The position numbers and the translations under genes are program-made. A stretch of 64,000 nucleotides of DNA from Enterobacter chuandaensis (GTDB taxonomy: Bacteria > Pseudomonadota > Gammaproteobacteria > Enterobacterales > Enterobacteriaceae). The notes under the pieces are model-generated. The model was not told the origin of the DNA. It was given only the letters and a program-made list of their open reading frames with translations, and did no database searches. Location of the stretch: contig NZ_QZCS01000017.1 of assembly GCF_003594915.1 (NCBI RefSeq), positions 34,234 through 98,233 of the forward strand, read 5' to 3'. Shown piece after piece: positions 30,981-42,236 of the stretch (within the stretch, counting starts at the first letter, position 1; each line of letters starts with the position of its first letter).

Positions 30981-31072
30981 TCTGGGAATAGGTTTAGCAA
31001 CGGGAAGAAAAACGGCAGGCCAGCGTCTGATTTCAGACGCGGTAAGACGTTATGTCGTACACGCTTGACCAT
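30968..31072 (-). CDS. pyrL: pyrBI operon leader peptide
   Basis: A 34-residue leader ([20 protein letters not shown], then FFFP) matching the first part of E. coli PyrL (MVQCVRHFVLPRLKKDAGLP) but 10 residues shorter. The U-rich codons of FFFP cause UTP-sensitive polymerase pausing. The stop falls within the attenuator stem rather than beyond it. Confidence 0.9.
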   Translation of the reverse strand: MVKRVRHNVLPRLKSDAGLPFFFPLLNLFPEPLI

Positions 31073-31172
31073 GCTTCCTCCCGGCAAATTGTCGGGCATT
31101 ATACGCAGCTCGTTATGCGGATCAAGCGATTTAATGCACGCTTTACTCAATGCAAACGGTTCTTTATGAATA

Positions 31173-31652
31173 TTAATGCGTTCTGAGTAAATAATTAATT
31201 TGCTTATGCACCAGCGCGGTGCGCTTCACGACGCGGGGGGCGACCCAGACGATACTGCTTCCTGCCACCACGCCTAAAATTTCCGGTAACTGGTGATAAT
31301 CCAGAATACGCGCCACCGCGCGGCCATATCCGGCAACGGTATGGATAAGGATAAATTCGCTATTGTGCTCCACGCTCACCACCATTTCGGAGACGGTGCG
31401 CGCGGCATCGGGGGCAGGGCGCAGTTGGGGATTCAACGAATAAATCTTTAGCCCTTTGGCATTTCGAATTTTTATGACACCAAGCAACTTGAGCAGACGT
31501 GAAACGGTGGACTGGCTGATGGTCTCAAAACCCCGCTCCTGCAAATCGCGGCGGATCTCCTCCTGAGAGAGATAGCTCTTTTCCGCGATCAGACGCTGGC
31601 AGACCGTCAGCTGAAGCTGTTCTTTTGGAGAGTAATCACCATATTCCGTCAT
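31173..31652 (-). CDS. ArgR-family arginine-responsive regulator (arc-operon copy)
   Basis: A 159-residue ArgR/AhrC-type protein starting at ATG 31652 (MTEYGDYSPK) with GGGAA upstream. It has the N-terminal winged HTH (SQEEIRRDLQERGFETISQSTVSRLL) and a C-terminal oligomerisation/arginine-binding domain. It differs clearly from housekeeping ArgR and sits last in the arginine deiminase cluster, as in Salmonella, suggesting a local activator/repressor of that pathway. Confidence 0.88.
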   Translation of the reverse strand: MTEYGDYSPKEQLQLTVCQRLIAEKSYLSQEEIRRDLQERGFETISQSTVSRLLKLLGVIKIRNAKGLKIYSLNPQLRPAPDAARTVSEMVVSVEHNSEFILIHTVAGYGRAVARILDYHQLPEILGVVAGSSIVWVAPRVVKRTALVHKQINYLLRTH

Positions 31653-31684
31653 AACTATTTCCCATGTAAGTGGCTGAAACAAAA

Positions 31685-31715
31685 CGCCCGGTGGCGCTAC
31701 GCTTACCGGGCCTAC
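31685..31715. repeat. single REP unit between the argR-like gene and the arc carrier
   Basis: One unit of the CGCCCGGTGGCGCTACGC...GGGCCTAC family, without its inverted partner, in the gap between two genes of the same direction. Confidence 0.8.
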
Positions 31716-31727
31716 AACTTCAAAACA

Positions 31728-33131
31728 TCACAACATCGCCCCCAGGCTTAACGCCACCATAATCACCACCGTTAATATTCCCAGCAGCGGCGCGACCCAT
31801 TTCAGATAGCGCACGTAGGGCACGCGGGCGATAGCCAGCCCGCCCATCACGACGGCTGAGGTGGGAGTGACCAGGTTAACGATGCCGGACGCCGACTGGT
31901 AAGCCGTGACCACCAGGTCGCGGTTGACGTTAGCGAAATCGGCAAGGGGCGCCATGATCGGCATCGTCAGAACGGCAAGGCCGGACGAAGAAGGCACAAG
32001 AAACGACAGCACCACTTCCAGCCAGTACATCACGTTGATGAACGCCACCGTTGACAACCCGGTGACCATCCCCTCGGCGCTGTGCAAAATGGTGTGGGTA
32101 ATCATGCCCTTATCCATGATCACTACGATACCGCGTGCGATGCCGATAATCAGCGCGACGCCCAGCAAATCTCGCGCGCCGTTGATAAAGGTTGAGGTCA
32201 GCTCCTCTTCGCTCATCCGCGCAATCAGGCCGACGATAATGGCGCTGGCGAGAAACACCGCCGAGATCTCCGCCATCCACCAGCCCAGCACCGCCACGCC
32301 GTAGATCATCACCGCGAAGGCGAGGGCGAAGATCACCAGGATGAGTTTGCGCACCGGGGTAAATTCCAGCGACTGCTCGCCCTTGTTACCGAGGAAGTGG
32401 GCGAGGTTCTCCTCCTGCTTATCCGCCACGATCGACAGCGACGGATCCTTGCGCACCTTACGGGCGTAGCGCATCACCCACGCCACGCAGATGACCCAGC
32501 CAATCACCAGCAGCGCGATGCGCAGCATGATGCCGTTGGTGAAGGGGATCCCGGCGGCGTTGGCGGCGATCACCGTCGCGAACGGATTGATAGTCGAACC
32601 GAGGGTGCCGATCCCCGCCCCGAGCAGCACGGTAGAAGCCGCGACGACCGGATCGAACCGCGCCGCCAGCATCACTGGCACCAGCAGGGTGTAGAAAGGC
32701 AGCGACTCCTCGGCCATGCCGTAAATCGTGCCGCCAGCGGCAAACAGCGCCATCAGGATCGGGATCATCCACTCCTCGCGTCCGCGCAGTTTAGTGGTGA
32801 CGCGTTCGATCCCGGCGTCAATCGCTCCGGTTTTGGTGACGATCCCGAGGAAACCCCCGATGATCAGAATAAACAGCGCGACGTCGATCGCCCCGGCCTG
32901 GCCGGATTCCGGATCGTACAGCCCGGCAATCGGTGCCATCAGCACCGAAACCACCCCCTGCGGATGCGCCGCGACGTGCGCGTAGGTACCGGCAACCGGC
33001 ACATCTTTGCCGAGCGCCTCGTTCATCGCCATATGGTACTGCCCGGCCGGCACAATCCACGTCAGCACGGCGACCACGGCAATCAGAAAAAAGAGAATGG
33101 TGTAAGCGGAGGGAAACTTGAACTTGCCCAT
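31728..33131 (-). CDS. YfcC/Dcu_C-family carrier, probable arginine/ornithine transporter of the arc operon
   Basis: A 467-residue membrane protein with about twelve hydrophobic segments, starting at MGKFKFPSAYT (ATG 33131, GGAG upstream). It belongs to the YfcC/AitC (Dcu_C-like) family rather than the APC-type ArcD of Pseudomonas. Conserved loops include PSSSGLAVLTMPIMAPL and YQSASGIVNLVTPTSAV. Its place directly after the catabolic OTC gene argues for arginine uptake or ornithine exchange; substrate is inferred from context. Confidence 0.82.
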   Translation of the reverse strand: MGKFKFPSAYTILFFLIAVVAVLTWIVPAGQYHMAMNEALGKDVPVAGTYAHVAAHPQGVVSVLMAPIAGLYDPESGQAGAIDVALFILIIGGFLGIVTKTGAIDAGIERVTTKLRGREEWMIPILMALFAAGGTIYGMAEESLPFYTLLVPVMLAARFDPVVAASTVLLGAGIGTLGSTINPFATVIAANAAGIPFTNGIMLRIALLVIGWVICVAWVMRYARKVRKDPSLSIVADKQEENLAHFLGNKGEQSLEFTPVRKLILVIFALAFAVMIYGVAVLGWWMAEISAVFLASAIIVGLIARMSEEELTSTFINGARDLLGVALIIGIARGIVVIMDKGMITHTILHSAEGMVTGLSTVAFINVMYWLEVVLSFLVPSSSGLAVLTMPIMAPLADFANVNRDLVVTAYQSASGIVNLVTPTSAVVMGGLAIARVPYVRYLKWVAPLLGILTVVIMVALSLGAML

Positions 33132-33177
33132 GATGTTCTCCTGAAACCCGGCGCACCCGCGGCGCGCCGGGCGGTGA

Positions 33178-34182
33178 TTAGTCGCCGAGTGTCGCCACCA
33201 TGACCGCTTTAATGGTGTGCATGCGGTTCTCTGCTTCGTCGAAGACGATGGAGTTCGGTGATTCAAAGACCTCTTCCGTCACTTCCAGCCCCTTCAGGCC
33301 GTACGCCATTTCGATCTCGCGGCCCACTTTGGTGTGCTCGTTGTGGAACGCGGGCAGGCAGTGCATAAACTTGACGTTGGGGTTTCCGGTGGCCTTCATC
33401 ACGTCCGCGTTAATCTGATACGGCTTCATCAGGCTGACGCGCTCGGCCCAGGCCTCCTTCGGCTCACCCATGGAGACCCACACGTCGGTGTAGAGGAAAT
33501 CGGTCCCCTGCACGCCTTCTTCCACATCGTCGGTGAGGGTGATGCGCGCGCCGGTTTCTTTGGCGATGGCGCGGCACTGCTCAACCAGGCCCGCCTCCGG
33601 CCAGAAGGATTTCGGCGCCACAAGGCGGATATCCATCCCCATTTTGGCCGCGCCGACCATTAGGGAGTTGCCCATGTTGTTGCGCGTGTCGCCGAGATAG
33701 GCAAAGCTCAGCTCCGGCAGGGTTTTGCCCGGCGCGTGCTCCAGCATGGTCATCAGGTCAGCGAGGATCTGCGTCGGGTGGAACTCGTCGGTCAGGCCGT
33801 TCCACACCGGCACGCCCGCGTACTCTCCCAGCTCTTCGACGATGGCCTGGCCGTAGCCGCGATATTCGATGCCGTCATACATGCGGCCCAGCACGCGGGC
33901 GGTATCCTTCATCGACTCTTTATGGCCAATCTGCGAGCCGCTTGGGCCGAGGTAGGTCACCTGCGCGCCCTGGTCAAACGCGCCCACTTCGAAGGCGCAG
34001 CGTGTGCGGGTGGAGGTTTTTTCAAAGATCAGGGCGATGTTTTTCCCGACCAGGGTTTGCTTCTCGCGCCCGGCTTTTTTGGCGGCCTTTAGCTCGATGG
34101 CGAGGTCGATCAGGTACTGGATCTCCGCCGGGGTGTAGTCCAGCAGTTTCAGGAAGTTGCGGTTTTTCAGGTTGATGGTCAT
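33178..34182 (-). CDS. arcB: catabolic-cluster ornithine carbamoyltransferase
   Basis: A 334-residue OTC, starting at [11 protein letters not shown] (ATG 34182). Carbamoyl-phosphate motif STRTR and the ornithine motif HCLPAF are present. In the arginine deiminase pathway it runs in reverse, splitting citrulline to ornithine and carbamoyl phosphate. A second OTC (argI, 45891-46895), clearly homologous but diverged, serves biosynthesis. Confidence 0.92.
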   Translation of the reverse strand: MTINLKNRNFLKLLDYTPAEIQYLIDLAIELKAAKKAGREKQTLVGKNIALIFEKTSTRTRCAFEVGAFDQGAQVTYLGPSGSQIGHKESMKDTARVLGRMYDGIEYRGYGQAIVEELGEYAGVPVWNGLTDEFHPTQILADLMTMLEHAPGKTLPELSFAYLGDTRNNMGNSLMVGAAKMGMDIRLVAPKSFWPEAGLVEQCRAIAKETGARITLTDDVEEGVQGTDFLYTDVWVSMGEPKEAWAERVSLMKPYQINADVMKATGNPNVKFMHCLPAFHNEHTKVGREIEMAYGLKGLEVTEEVFESPNSIVFDEAENRMHTIKAVMVATLGD

Positions 34183-34217
34183 GTGGGAAATCCTTTTTAA
34201 AATTTTGCTGTCTGGTG

Positions 34218-34266
34218 CCCTCACCCCGGCCCTCTCCCACGGGGAGAGGGAGAGTCGGGTGAGGGG
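34218..34266. repeat. extragenic palindrome overlapping the arcC 3' end
   Basis: A CCCTCACCCCGGCCCTCTCC / GGGGAGAGGG...GGGTGAGGGG unit. The carbamate kinase frame runs through it and stops at a TGA in its GGGTGAGGG arm (minus strand). Confidence 0.88.
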
Positions 34267-35174
34267 GAACGAATCAACGTGCCTTTCTCGCCCGCGAGGA
34301 TCTCCGCGCCGTCATTCAGCGCGCCGATCCCGGCAATGCCGTTGCAGGCCTCAACAAACTCGCGGCAGGCGGCCACTTTCGGCCCCATCGATCCGGCGTC
34401 GAACTGCATGCCTCTGAGCAGATCCGGCGTTACCTGCGCCAGCGGGCGCTGGGTCGGCTTGCCCCAGTCGAGGTACACCGCGTCGGCATCGGTCAGGATC
34501 AGCAGAGCGTCGGCCTCGATCTGGCGCGCCAGCAGCGCGGCGGAGAGGTCTTTGTCGATCACCGCCTCAATACCGCGATAGCCGTTGGCGTTCTCCACTA
34601 CCGGCACGCCGCCGCCGCCGTTGCAGATCACCAGATGGTCGCGCTGGATCAGCGCCGTGATGGCGTCGCTCTCGACGATGCGCTTTGGCTGCGGAGACGG
34701 CACCACGCGGCGGAAATAGCTCCCGTCGGCCTTGAACACCCAGCCTTTTTCCCCTGCCAGCGTTTTTGCCTGGGCTTCGCTGTACACCGGGCCGATGTAC
34801 TTGGTCGGGTTGCTGAAGGCCGGATCGGCGGCGTCCACCTCCACCTGCGTGAGCAGAACGCTCACCTCGCGCTGCGGCAGATTGTTTTTCAGCGCCTGCT
34901 GGAGCATGTAGCCGATCATCCCCTGGCTTTCGGCACCGAGAACGTCCAGCGGGTAGGGGGTGACTTTGTCGTAAGCGCTGTTCTGCAATGCCAGCAGCCC
35001 GACCTGCGGGCCGTTGCCGTGCACCAGCACCACGCGCCACTGCGCCGTCAGCCCGGCGATGGTGTGGGCGGCCTGCTCGATGTTCTGGCGCTGGATCTCC
35101 GCTTCCAGCGGCTCGCCGCGCTTGAGCAGCGCGTTGCCGCCCAGGGCCACAACCAGAGTGGGTTTTCGTTCCAT
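34221..35174 (-). CDS. arcC: carbamate kinase
   Basis: A 317-residue kinase of the amino-acid kinase fold; N-terminal [14 protein letters not shown] and central [12 protein letters not shown] are signature motifs. It makes ATP and carbamate (then NH3 and CO2) from carbamoyl phosphate. The family's usual C-terminus is at [10 protein letters not shown]; here about 15 further residues ([16 protein letters not shown]) are encoded by the palindromic repeat at 34218-34266, which also supplies the stop. This tail is low-complexity and probably unstructured. Confidence 0.93.
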   Translation of the reverse strand: MERKPTLVVALGGNALLKRGEPLEAEIQRQNIEQAAHTIAGLTAQWRVVLVHGNGPQVGLLALQNSAYDKVTPYPLDVLGAESQGMIGYMLQQALKNNLPQREVSVLLTQVEVDAADPAFSNPTKYIGPVYSEAQAKTLAGEKGWVFKADGSYFRRVVPSPQPKRIVESDAITALIQRDHLVICNGGGGVPVVENANGYRGIEAVIDKDLSAALLARQIEADALLILTDADAVYLDWGKPTQRPLAQVTPDLLRGMQFDAGSMGPKVAACREFVEACNGIAGIGALNDGAEILAGEKGTLIRSPSPDSPSPRGRGPG

Positions 35175-35184
35175 GATGGCTCCT

Positions 35185-36405
35185 TTAAATTCCGTCGCGT
35201 TCCAGCGGGCAGCTCATGCAGCGCGCGCCGCCGCGGCCGCGTCCGAGCTCATCACCGGGGATAGGCAGCACGGTGATGCCCGCCTTGTCGTACTTCTCGT
35301 TGGTCCAGACGTTGCGCTCGTAGCCAATCACCACGCCCGGGCGGATGGTCAGCACGTTGTTGGCGTCGTTCCACTGCTCGCGTTCGGCTTCAAAGGCGTC
35401 GCCGCCGGTGGTGATCAGCCGCACCTGGTTAATGCCGAGTGCTTTCTCGATGGCGTGCAGCAGGTCGGTTTCCTGCGTGCGCAGCAGGCCGCCGCGTCCG
35501 TCCGGGGTGAGCGTCCAGCACTGGGCGTCTTTTCGCACCACTTCCGGGTAGACGGAGAAGGTGTCCACGTCGATGTGGGTCATGACGGTGTCGAGGTGCA
35601 TGCAGGAGCGGTGTTTTGGCAGCTCAACGGCAATCACACGCTCGGCCTGGCGATGTTTAAACAGGCTATTAGCGAGGAACTCCACGCCCTGCGGGGTGGT
35701 GCGTTCAGACATGCCAATTAATACCGCGCCGCGGCCAATCACTAATACATCGCCGCCCTCCAGGGTGGCGTGGTCATAATTAATATTCTCGTCGCCGAAA
35801 TACTTAATAAATTCGCCATCGGCGAATGCCGGGTGCCAGCGATATATGGCTCGCAGGTTATTGGTTTCACGCTGACGGGCCGGTTTGGCCATTGGGTTAA
35901 TCGACACGCCGTTATAAATCCAGCACGAGGTATCGCGGGTAAATAAATGGTTCGGCAGCGGCTTCATAATAAAATCATTCGCCGTGTGGGTATCGACCAC
36001 CATATTTTTAATCGCCGCCGGAATTTCGCCGTAGGTTAATCCGCCGCTCAGCCTGCGCGCCAGTTCGCGGTGCGGCATATCCGCCAGCCAGCCGCGCACG
36101 TCGCCAGCAAAGGTTGGGCCGAGGCGATAGTCGGAAATTTGTGTTTCAAGAAGCCAGGCTTTCGCTTCTGCAATATCAAGCGTTTGCGTGAGAAGGTCGG
36201 TCAACAGCAGGACTTCCACACCCTGCTCGCGCAGCGTGTTTGCGAAGATGTCATGCTCCTCACCCGCCCGCTCAACCGAGAGTACGTCATCAAACAACAG
36301 CTCCTGACAGTTTGACGGGGTTAACCGCTTCAGACTTAAATTTGGGCGGTGCAGCATAACGCTACGCAATTGACCAATTTCAGAACCGACGTAATGCTTT
36401 TCCAT
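35185..36405 (-). CDS. arcA: arginine deiminase
   Basis: A 406-residue guanidino-group hydrolase. The catalytic cysteine is C396 in [28 protein letters not shown] and [11 protein letters not shown] carry the other active-site residues. It converts arginine to citrulline and ammonia, the first step of the ADI pathway for ATP and acid resistance. First gene of the leftward arcA-arcC-arcB-carrier-argR operon. Confidence 0.96.
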   Translation of the reverse strand: MEKHYVGSEIGQLRSVMLHRPNLSLKRLTPSNCQELLFDDVLSVERAGEEHDIFANTLREQGVEVLLLTDLLTQTLDIAEAKAWLLETQISDYRLGPTFAGDVRGWLADMPHRELARRLSGGLTYGEIPAAIKNMVVDTHTANDFIMKPLPNHLFTRDTSCWIYNGVSINPMAKPARQRETNNLRAIYRWHPAFADGEFIKYFGDENINYDHATLEGGDVLVIGRGAVLIGMSERTTPQGVEFLANSLFKHRQAERVIAVELPKHRSCMHLDTVMTHIDVDTFSVYPEVVRKDAQCWTLTPDGRGGLLRTQETDLLHAIEKALGINQVRLITTGGDAFEAEREQWNDANNVLTIRPGVVIGYERNVWTNEKYDKAGITVLPIPGDELGRGRGGARCMSCPLERDGI

Positions 36406-37533
<1,128 letters not shown>

Positions 37534-37536
37534 CCC

Positions 37537-37582
37537 GTCACCCTAACCCTCTCCCCTTTGGGGAGAGGGCCGGGGTGAGGGG
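37537..37582. repeat. extragenic palindrome after yjgK
   Basis: GTCACCCTAACCCTCTCCCC-TTT-GGGGAGAGGG with a GGGGTGAGGGG arm, same family as the units at 6903, 34218 and 45833. Confidence 0.88.
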
Positions 37583-37684
37583 AACAATATGTGATCCAGC
37601 TTAAACTTCCCGCACTCCCTCCTCATCTCTCATTTACCTCTCCTTTTTCTGCGTCATAGTATGATCGTTAAATTAATGAACGCT

Positions 37685-37701
37685 GTTCTATAATGTAGAA
37701 C
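37685..37701. promoter_or_regulatory. candidate XynR operator over the yagE promoter
   Basis: GTTCTA-TAATG-TAGAAC is a perfect inverted repeat, and TATAAT (37689-37694) lies inside it as a -10 element. It is 25 bp upstream of yagE. Repressor binding there would block RNA polymerase. The link to the IclR-family regulator at the end of the cluster is inferred. Confidence 0.6.
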
Positions 37702-37725
37702 AAAATGATTCAGCAAGGAGATCTC

Positions 37726-38634
37726 ATGCCGCAGTCCGCGTTGTTCACGGGAATCATTCCCCCTGTCTCCACCATCTTTACCGCCGACGGCCAGCTCGAC
37801 AAGCAGGGCACCGCCGCGCTGATCGACGATCTCATCAAAGCAGGCGTTGACGGCCTGTTCTTCCTGGGCAGCGGCGGCGAGTTCTCCCAGCTGAGCGCCG
37901 AAGAGCGTAAAACCATTGCTCGCTTTGCTATCGATCACGTCGATCGTCGCGTGCCGGTGCTGATCGGCACCGGCGGCACCAACGCCCGGGAAACCATTGA
38001 ATTGAGCCAGCACGCGCAGCAGGCGGGCGCGGACGGCATCGTGGTGATTAACCCCTACTACTGGAAAGTGTCGGAAGCGAACCTGATCCGCTATTTCGAG
38101 CAGGTGGCGGACAGCGTCACGCTGCCGGTGATGCTCTATAACTTCCCGGCGCTGACCGGGCAGGATCTGACCCCGGCGCTGGTGAAAACCCTCGCCGATT
38201 CGCGCAGCAACATTATCGGCATCAAAGACACCATCGACTCCGTCGCCCACCTGCGCAGCATGATCCACACCGTCAAAGCCGCCCATCCGCACTTCACGGT
38301 GCTCTGCGGCTACGACGATCATCTGTTTAATACCCTGCTGCTCGGCGGCGACGGGGCAATCTCGGCCAGCGGCAACTTTGCACCGCAGGTGTCGGTAAAT
38401 CTTCTGAAAGCCTGGCGCGACGGGGACGTGGCGAAGGCGGCTGAGTATCATCAGACCTTACTGCAAATACCGCAGATGTATCAGCTGGATACGCCGTTTG
38501 TGAACGTCATTAAAGAGGCAATCGTGCTCTGCGGCCGCCCGATTTCTACGCACGTGCTGCCGCCCGCCTCTGCGCTGGACGAGCCGCGTAAGGCGCAGCT
38601 GAAAACCCTGCTGCAACAGCTCAAACTCTGCTGA
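37726..38634 (+). CDS. yagE: 2-keto-3-deoxy sugar acid aldolase, YagE/YjhH type
   Basis: A 302-residue DapA-superfamily class I aldolase, the same length as E. coli YagE. The Schiff-base lysine is in [10 protein letters not shown], with the catalytic tyrosine in [13 protein letters not shown]. It cleaves 2-dehydro-3-deoxy-D-pentonate/gluconate to pyruvate and an aldehyde. Start at MPQSALF behind AAGGAG. With the downstream xylonate dehydratase it forms a short D-xylonate breakdown route. Confidence 0.92.
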   Translation: MPQSALFTGIIPPVSTIFTADGQLDKQGTAALIDDLIKAGVDGLFFLGSGGEFSQLSAEERKTIARFAIDHVDRRVPVLIGTGGTNARETIELSQHAQQAGADGIVVINPYYWKVSEANLIRYFEQVADSVTLPVMLYNFPALTGQDLTPALVKTLADSRSNIIGIKDTIDSVAHLRSMIHTVKAAHPHFTVLCGYDDHLFNTLLLGGDGAISASGNFAPQVSVNLLKAWRDGDVAKAAEYHQTLLQIPQMYQLDTPFVNVIKEAIVLCGRPISTHVLPPASALDEPRKAQLKTLLQQLKLC

Positions 38635-38648
38635 GCCGGACGATAACG

Positions 38649-40616
38649 ATGACCATTGAGAAAATTTTCACCCCACAGGACGACGCGTTTTATGCGGTGA
38701 TCACCCACGCGGCGGGGCCACAGGGCGCGCTGCCGCTGACCCCGCAGATGCTGATGGAATCCCCCAGCGGCAACCTCTTCGGCATGACGCAGAACGCCGG
38801 AATGGGCTGGGACGCTAACAAGCTCACCGGGAAAGAGGTGCTGATTATCGGCACCCAGGGCGGCATCCGCGCCGGTGACGGACGTCCGGTTGCGCTGGGC
38901 TACCACACCGGACACTGGGAAATCGGCATGCAGATGCAGGCGGCGGCGAAGGAGATCACCCGCAACGGCGGGATCCCGTTCGCGGCCTTCGTCAGCGATC
39001 CGTGCGACGGGCGCTCGCAGGGCACGCACGGCATGTTCGACTCCCTGCCGTACCGCAACGACGCGGCAGTTGTGTTTCGCCGTCTGATCCGCTCCCTGCC
39101 GACGCGCCGGGCGGTGATCGGCGTGGCGACCTGCGATAAAGGGCTGCCCGCCACCATGATTGCGCTGGCCGCGATGCACGACCTGCCGACCATTCTGGTG
39201 CCGGGCGGGGCGACGCTGCCGCCGACCGTGGGTGAAGATGCGGGCAAGGTGCAGACCATCGGCGCGCGCTTCGCCAACCACGAGCTGTCATTGCAGGAGG
39301 CCGCCGAACTGGGCTGTCGCGCCTGCGCGTCACCGGGCGGCGGGTGTCAGTTCCTCGGCACGGCGGGCACTTCGCAGGTGGTCGCGGAGGCGCTGGGCCT
39401 GGCGCTGCCGCACTCCGCGCTGGCCCCGTCCGGGCAGGCGGTGTGGCTGGAGATCGCCCGCCAGTCGGCGCGGGCGGTGAGCGAGCTGGATAACCGCGGC
39501 ATCACCACGCGCGATATCCTCACCGATAAAGCGATCGAAAACGCGATGGTGATCCACGCGGCGTTCGGCGGCTCCACGAACTTACTGCTGCACATTCCGG
39601 CCATCGCCCACGCGGCGGGCTGCACGATCCCGGACGTTGAGCACTGGACGCGCGTCAACCGCAGGGTGCCGCGCCTGGTGAGCGTGCTGCCTAACGGCCC
39701 GGACTATCACCCGACCGTGCGCGCGTTCCTCGCGGGCGGCGTGCCGGAAGTGATGCTCCACCTGCGCGATCTCGGCCTGCTGCATCTGGACGCCATGACC
39801 GTCACCGGCCAGACGGTGGGCGAGAACCTCGACTGGTGGCAGACGTCCGAGCGCCGTAAGCGCTTCCGCCAGTGCCTGCGCGAGCAGGACGGCGTGGATC
39901 CGGATGACGTGATCCTGCCGCCGGGGAAGGCAAAAGCAAAAGGGCTGACCTCGACGGTCTGCTTCCCGACGGGCAACATCGCGCCGGAAGGATCGGTGAT
40001 CAAGGCCACGGCGATCGATCCGTCGGTCGTCGGTGACGATGGCGTTTACCGCCACACCGGCCGGGTGCGGGTGTTTGTTTCCGAAGCGCAGGCGATCAAG
40101 GCCATCAAGCGGGAAGAGATTCAGCGGGGCGATATTATGGTGGTGATCGGCGGCGGACCATCCGGCACCGGCATGGAAGAGACCTACCAGCTCACCTCCG
40201 CGCTGAAGCATATCTCGTGGGGCAAGACGGTGTCGTTAATCACCGATGCGCGCTTCTCGGGCGTGTCGACGGGCGCCTGCTTCGGCCACGTGTCGCCGGA
40301 GGCGCTGGCGGGCGGGCCGATTGGCAAGCTGCGCGATAATGACATCATCGAGATTGCCGTCGACCGCCTGACCCTTACGGGCTGCGTGAACTTTATCGGC
40401 ACGGCGGAGAACCCGCTGACGCCGGAGGAGGGCGCGCGCGAGCTGGCACGGCGGCAGACGCACCCGGACCTGCACGCCCACGACTTTTTGCCGGACGACA
40501 CCCGGCTGTGGGCAGCACTGCAGTCGGTGAGCGGCGGCACCTGGAAAGGCTGTATTTATGACACCGATAAAATCATTGAGGTAATTAACGCCGGTAAAAA
40601 AGCGCTCGGCATTTAA
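38649..40616 (+). CDS. yagF: D-xylonate dehydratase, YagF/YjhG family
   Basis: A 655-residue IlvD/Edd-family dehydratase, as long as E. coli YagF/YjhG. Fe-S cluster cysteines are in [14 protein letters not shown] and CASPGGGC. It dehydrates D-xylonate to 2-dehydro-3-deoxy-D-pentonate for YagE. Starts 14 bp after yagE. Confidence 0.94.
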   Translation: MTIEKIFTPQDDAFYAVITHAAGPQGALPLTPQMLMESPSGNLFGMTQNAGMGWDANKLTGKEVLIIGTQGGIRAGDGRPVALGYHTGHWEIGMQMQAAAKEITRNGGIPFAAFVSDPCDGRSQGTHGMFDSLPYRNDAAVVFRRLIRSLPTRRAVIGVATCDKGLPATMIALAAMHDLPTILVPGGATLPPTVGEDAGKVQTIGARFANHELSLQEAAELGCRACASPGGGCQFLGTAGTSQVVAEALGLALPHSALAPSGQAVWLEIARQSARAVSELDNRGITTRDILTDKAIENAMVIHAAFGGSTNLLLHIPAIAHAAGCTIPDVEHWTRVNRRVPRLVSVLPNGPDYHPTVRAFLAGGVPEVMLHLRDLGLLHLDAMTVTGQTVGENLDWWQTSERRKRFRQCLREQDGVDPDDVILPPGKAKAKGLTSTVCFPTGNIAPEGSVIKATAIDPSVVGDDGVYRHTGRVRVFVSEAQAIKAIKREEIQRGDIMVVIGGGPSGTGMEETYQLTSALKHISWGKTVSLITDARFSGVSTGACFGHVSPEALAGGPIGKLRDNDIIEIAVDRLTLTGCVNFIGTAENPLTPEEGARELARRQTHPDLHAHDFLPDDTRLWAALQSVSGGTWKGCIYDTDKIIEVINAGKKALGI

Positions 40617-40627
40617 TTATTTTATTA

Positions 40628-40669
40628 GCGTAAGCCGTCTGCGGAAAATATTCCGCGGTCGGTTTACGC
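40628..40669 (+). terminator. hairpin between yagF and yagG
   Basis: GCGTAAGCCG (40628-40637) pairs with CGGTTTACGC (40660-40669), with an inner GCGGAA/TTCCGC stem. There is only a weak T-run, so it may be a processing or attenuation hairpin between the aldolase/dehydratase pair and the transporter/xylosidase pair rather than a full terminator. Confidence 0.5.
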
Positions 40670-40842
40670 TTGTCTGTAATTTATTAATTTAAACAATCAG
40701 TTGCGATATATCGTTGGCGTCACAAAAGCAAAATAACGTAATTCGGAAATAAGATATGACCATTGCTGGTTAATTGAACAGCTCATTACACTCCATTAAC
40801 ACGATGTTGTAATTCAGCACACTACCAAAGGGTGTAATTCTG

Positions 40843-42225
40843 ATGACGCAATTAACCATGAAAGACAAAATTGGCTACGGGCTGGGTGACACCGCCTGCG
40901 GCTTCGTCTGGCAGGCCACGATGTTCCTGCTGGCCTATTTCTACACCGATGTGTTTGGTCTCTCCGCAGGCATTATGGGCACGCTGTTTTTGGTCTCCCG
41001 CGTGCTCGACGCCGTGACCGACCCGCTGATGGGGCTGCTGGTGGACCGCACCCGCACGCGGCACGGCCAGTTCCGCCCGTTCCTGCTGTGGGGCGCCATC
41101 CCGTTCGGCATCGTCTGCGTGCTGACCTTCTACACGCCGGACTTCTCCGCGCAGGGCAAAATCATCTACGCCTGCGTGACCTACATTCTCCTGACTCTGG
41201 TCTACACCTTCGTTAACGTGCCGTACTGCGCCATGCCGGGCGTCATCACCGCCGACCCGAAAGAGCGCCACGCCCTGCAGTCCTGGCGTTTCTTCCTCGC
41301 CGCCGCGGGCTCGCTCGCCATCAGCGGCATCGCGCTGCCGCTGGTGAGCATCATCGGCAAAGGGGACGAGCAGGTGGGCTATTTCGGTGCCATGTGCGTG
41401 CTGGGGCTGGTTGGCGTGGTGCTGCTCTACGTCTGCTTCTTCACCACCAAAGAGCGCTACACCTTTGAGGTGCAGCCGGGCTCGTCGGTGGCGAAAGACC
41501 TTAAGCTGCTGCTGGGCAATAGCCAGTGGCGGATCATGTGCGCGTTCAAGATGCTGGCGACCTGCTCCAACGTGGTGCGCGGCGGGGCGACGCTCTACTT
41601 CGTGAAATACGTGATGGATCACCCGGAGATGGCGACCCAGTTTTTACTCTACGGCAGCCTTGCCACCATGTTCGGCTCGCTCTGTTCGTCCCGCCTGCTG
41701 GGCCGCTTCGACCGGGTCACCGCCTTCAGGTGGATCATCGTCGCCTACTCGCTGATCAGCCTGCTGATTTTCTTCACCCCGGCTGAGCACATCGCGCTGA
41801 TTTTCGCCCTCAACATCCTGTTCCTGTTCGTCTTTAACACCACCACGCCGCTGCAGTGGCTGATGGCCTCTGACGTGGTGGATTACGAGGAGAGCCGCAG
41901 CGGTCGCCGCCTCGACGGGCTGGTGTTCTCCACCTACCTGTTCAGCCTGAAGATTGGCCTGGCGATTGGCGGGGCGGTGGTGGGCTGGATCCTCGCGTAC
42001 GTGAACTACTCCGCCAGCAGCAGCGTGCAGCCGGTCGAGGTGCTCACCACCATCAAAATTCTGTTCTGCGTGGTGCCGGTGGTGCTCTACGCGGGCATGT
42101 TCATCATGCTGTCGTTCTACAAGCTCACCGACGCCCGCGTGGAGGCCATCAGTCAGCAGCTGATCAAGCACCGCGCGGCGCAGGGCGAGGCCGTTCCCGA
42201 CGCCGCGACAGCCGCATCCCATTAA
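40843..42225 (+). CDS. yagG: GPH-family sugar:cation symporter, YagG/XynB-like
   Basis: A 460-residue twelve-segment transporter, same length as E. coli YagG. The N-terminus MKDKIGYGLGDTACGF and TDPLMGLLVDRTRTRHGQFRP are family signatures. It probably imports xylosides or xylo-oligosaccharides for the adjacent GH43 enzyme. A 226-bp gap precedes it, so it may have its own promoter; GGAGG after its stop serves the next gene. Confidence 0.9.
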   Translation: MTQLTMKDKIGYGLGDTACGFVWQATMFLLAYFYTDVFGLSAGIMGTLFLVSRVLDAVTDPLMGLLVDRTRTRHGQFRPFLLWGAIPFGIVCVLTFYTPDFSAQGKIIYACVTYILLTLVYTFVNVPYCAMPGVITADPKERHALQSWRFFLAAAGSLAISGIALPLVSIIGKGDEQVGYFGAMCVLGLVGVVLLYVCFFTTKERYTFEVQPGSSVAKDLKLLLGNSQWRIMCAFKMLATCSNVVRGGATLYFVKYVMDHPEMATQFLLYGSLATMFGSLCSSRLLGRFDRVTAFRWIIVAYSLISLLIFFTPAEHIALIFALNILFLFVFNTTTPLQWLMASDVVDYEESRSGRRLDGLVFSTYLFSLKIGLAIGGAVVGWILAYVNYSASSSVQPVEVLTTIKILFCVVPVVLYAGMFIMLSFYKLTDARVEAISQQLIKHRAAQGEAVPDAATAASH

Positions 42226-42236
42226 CCGGAGGCAAT

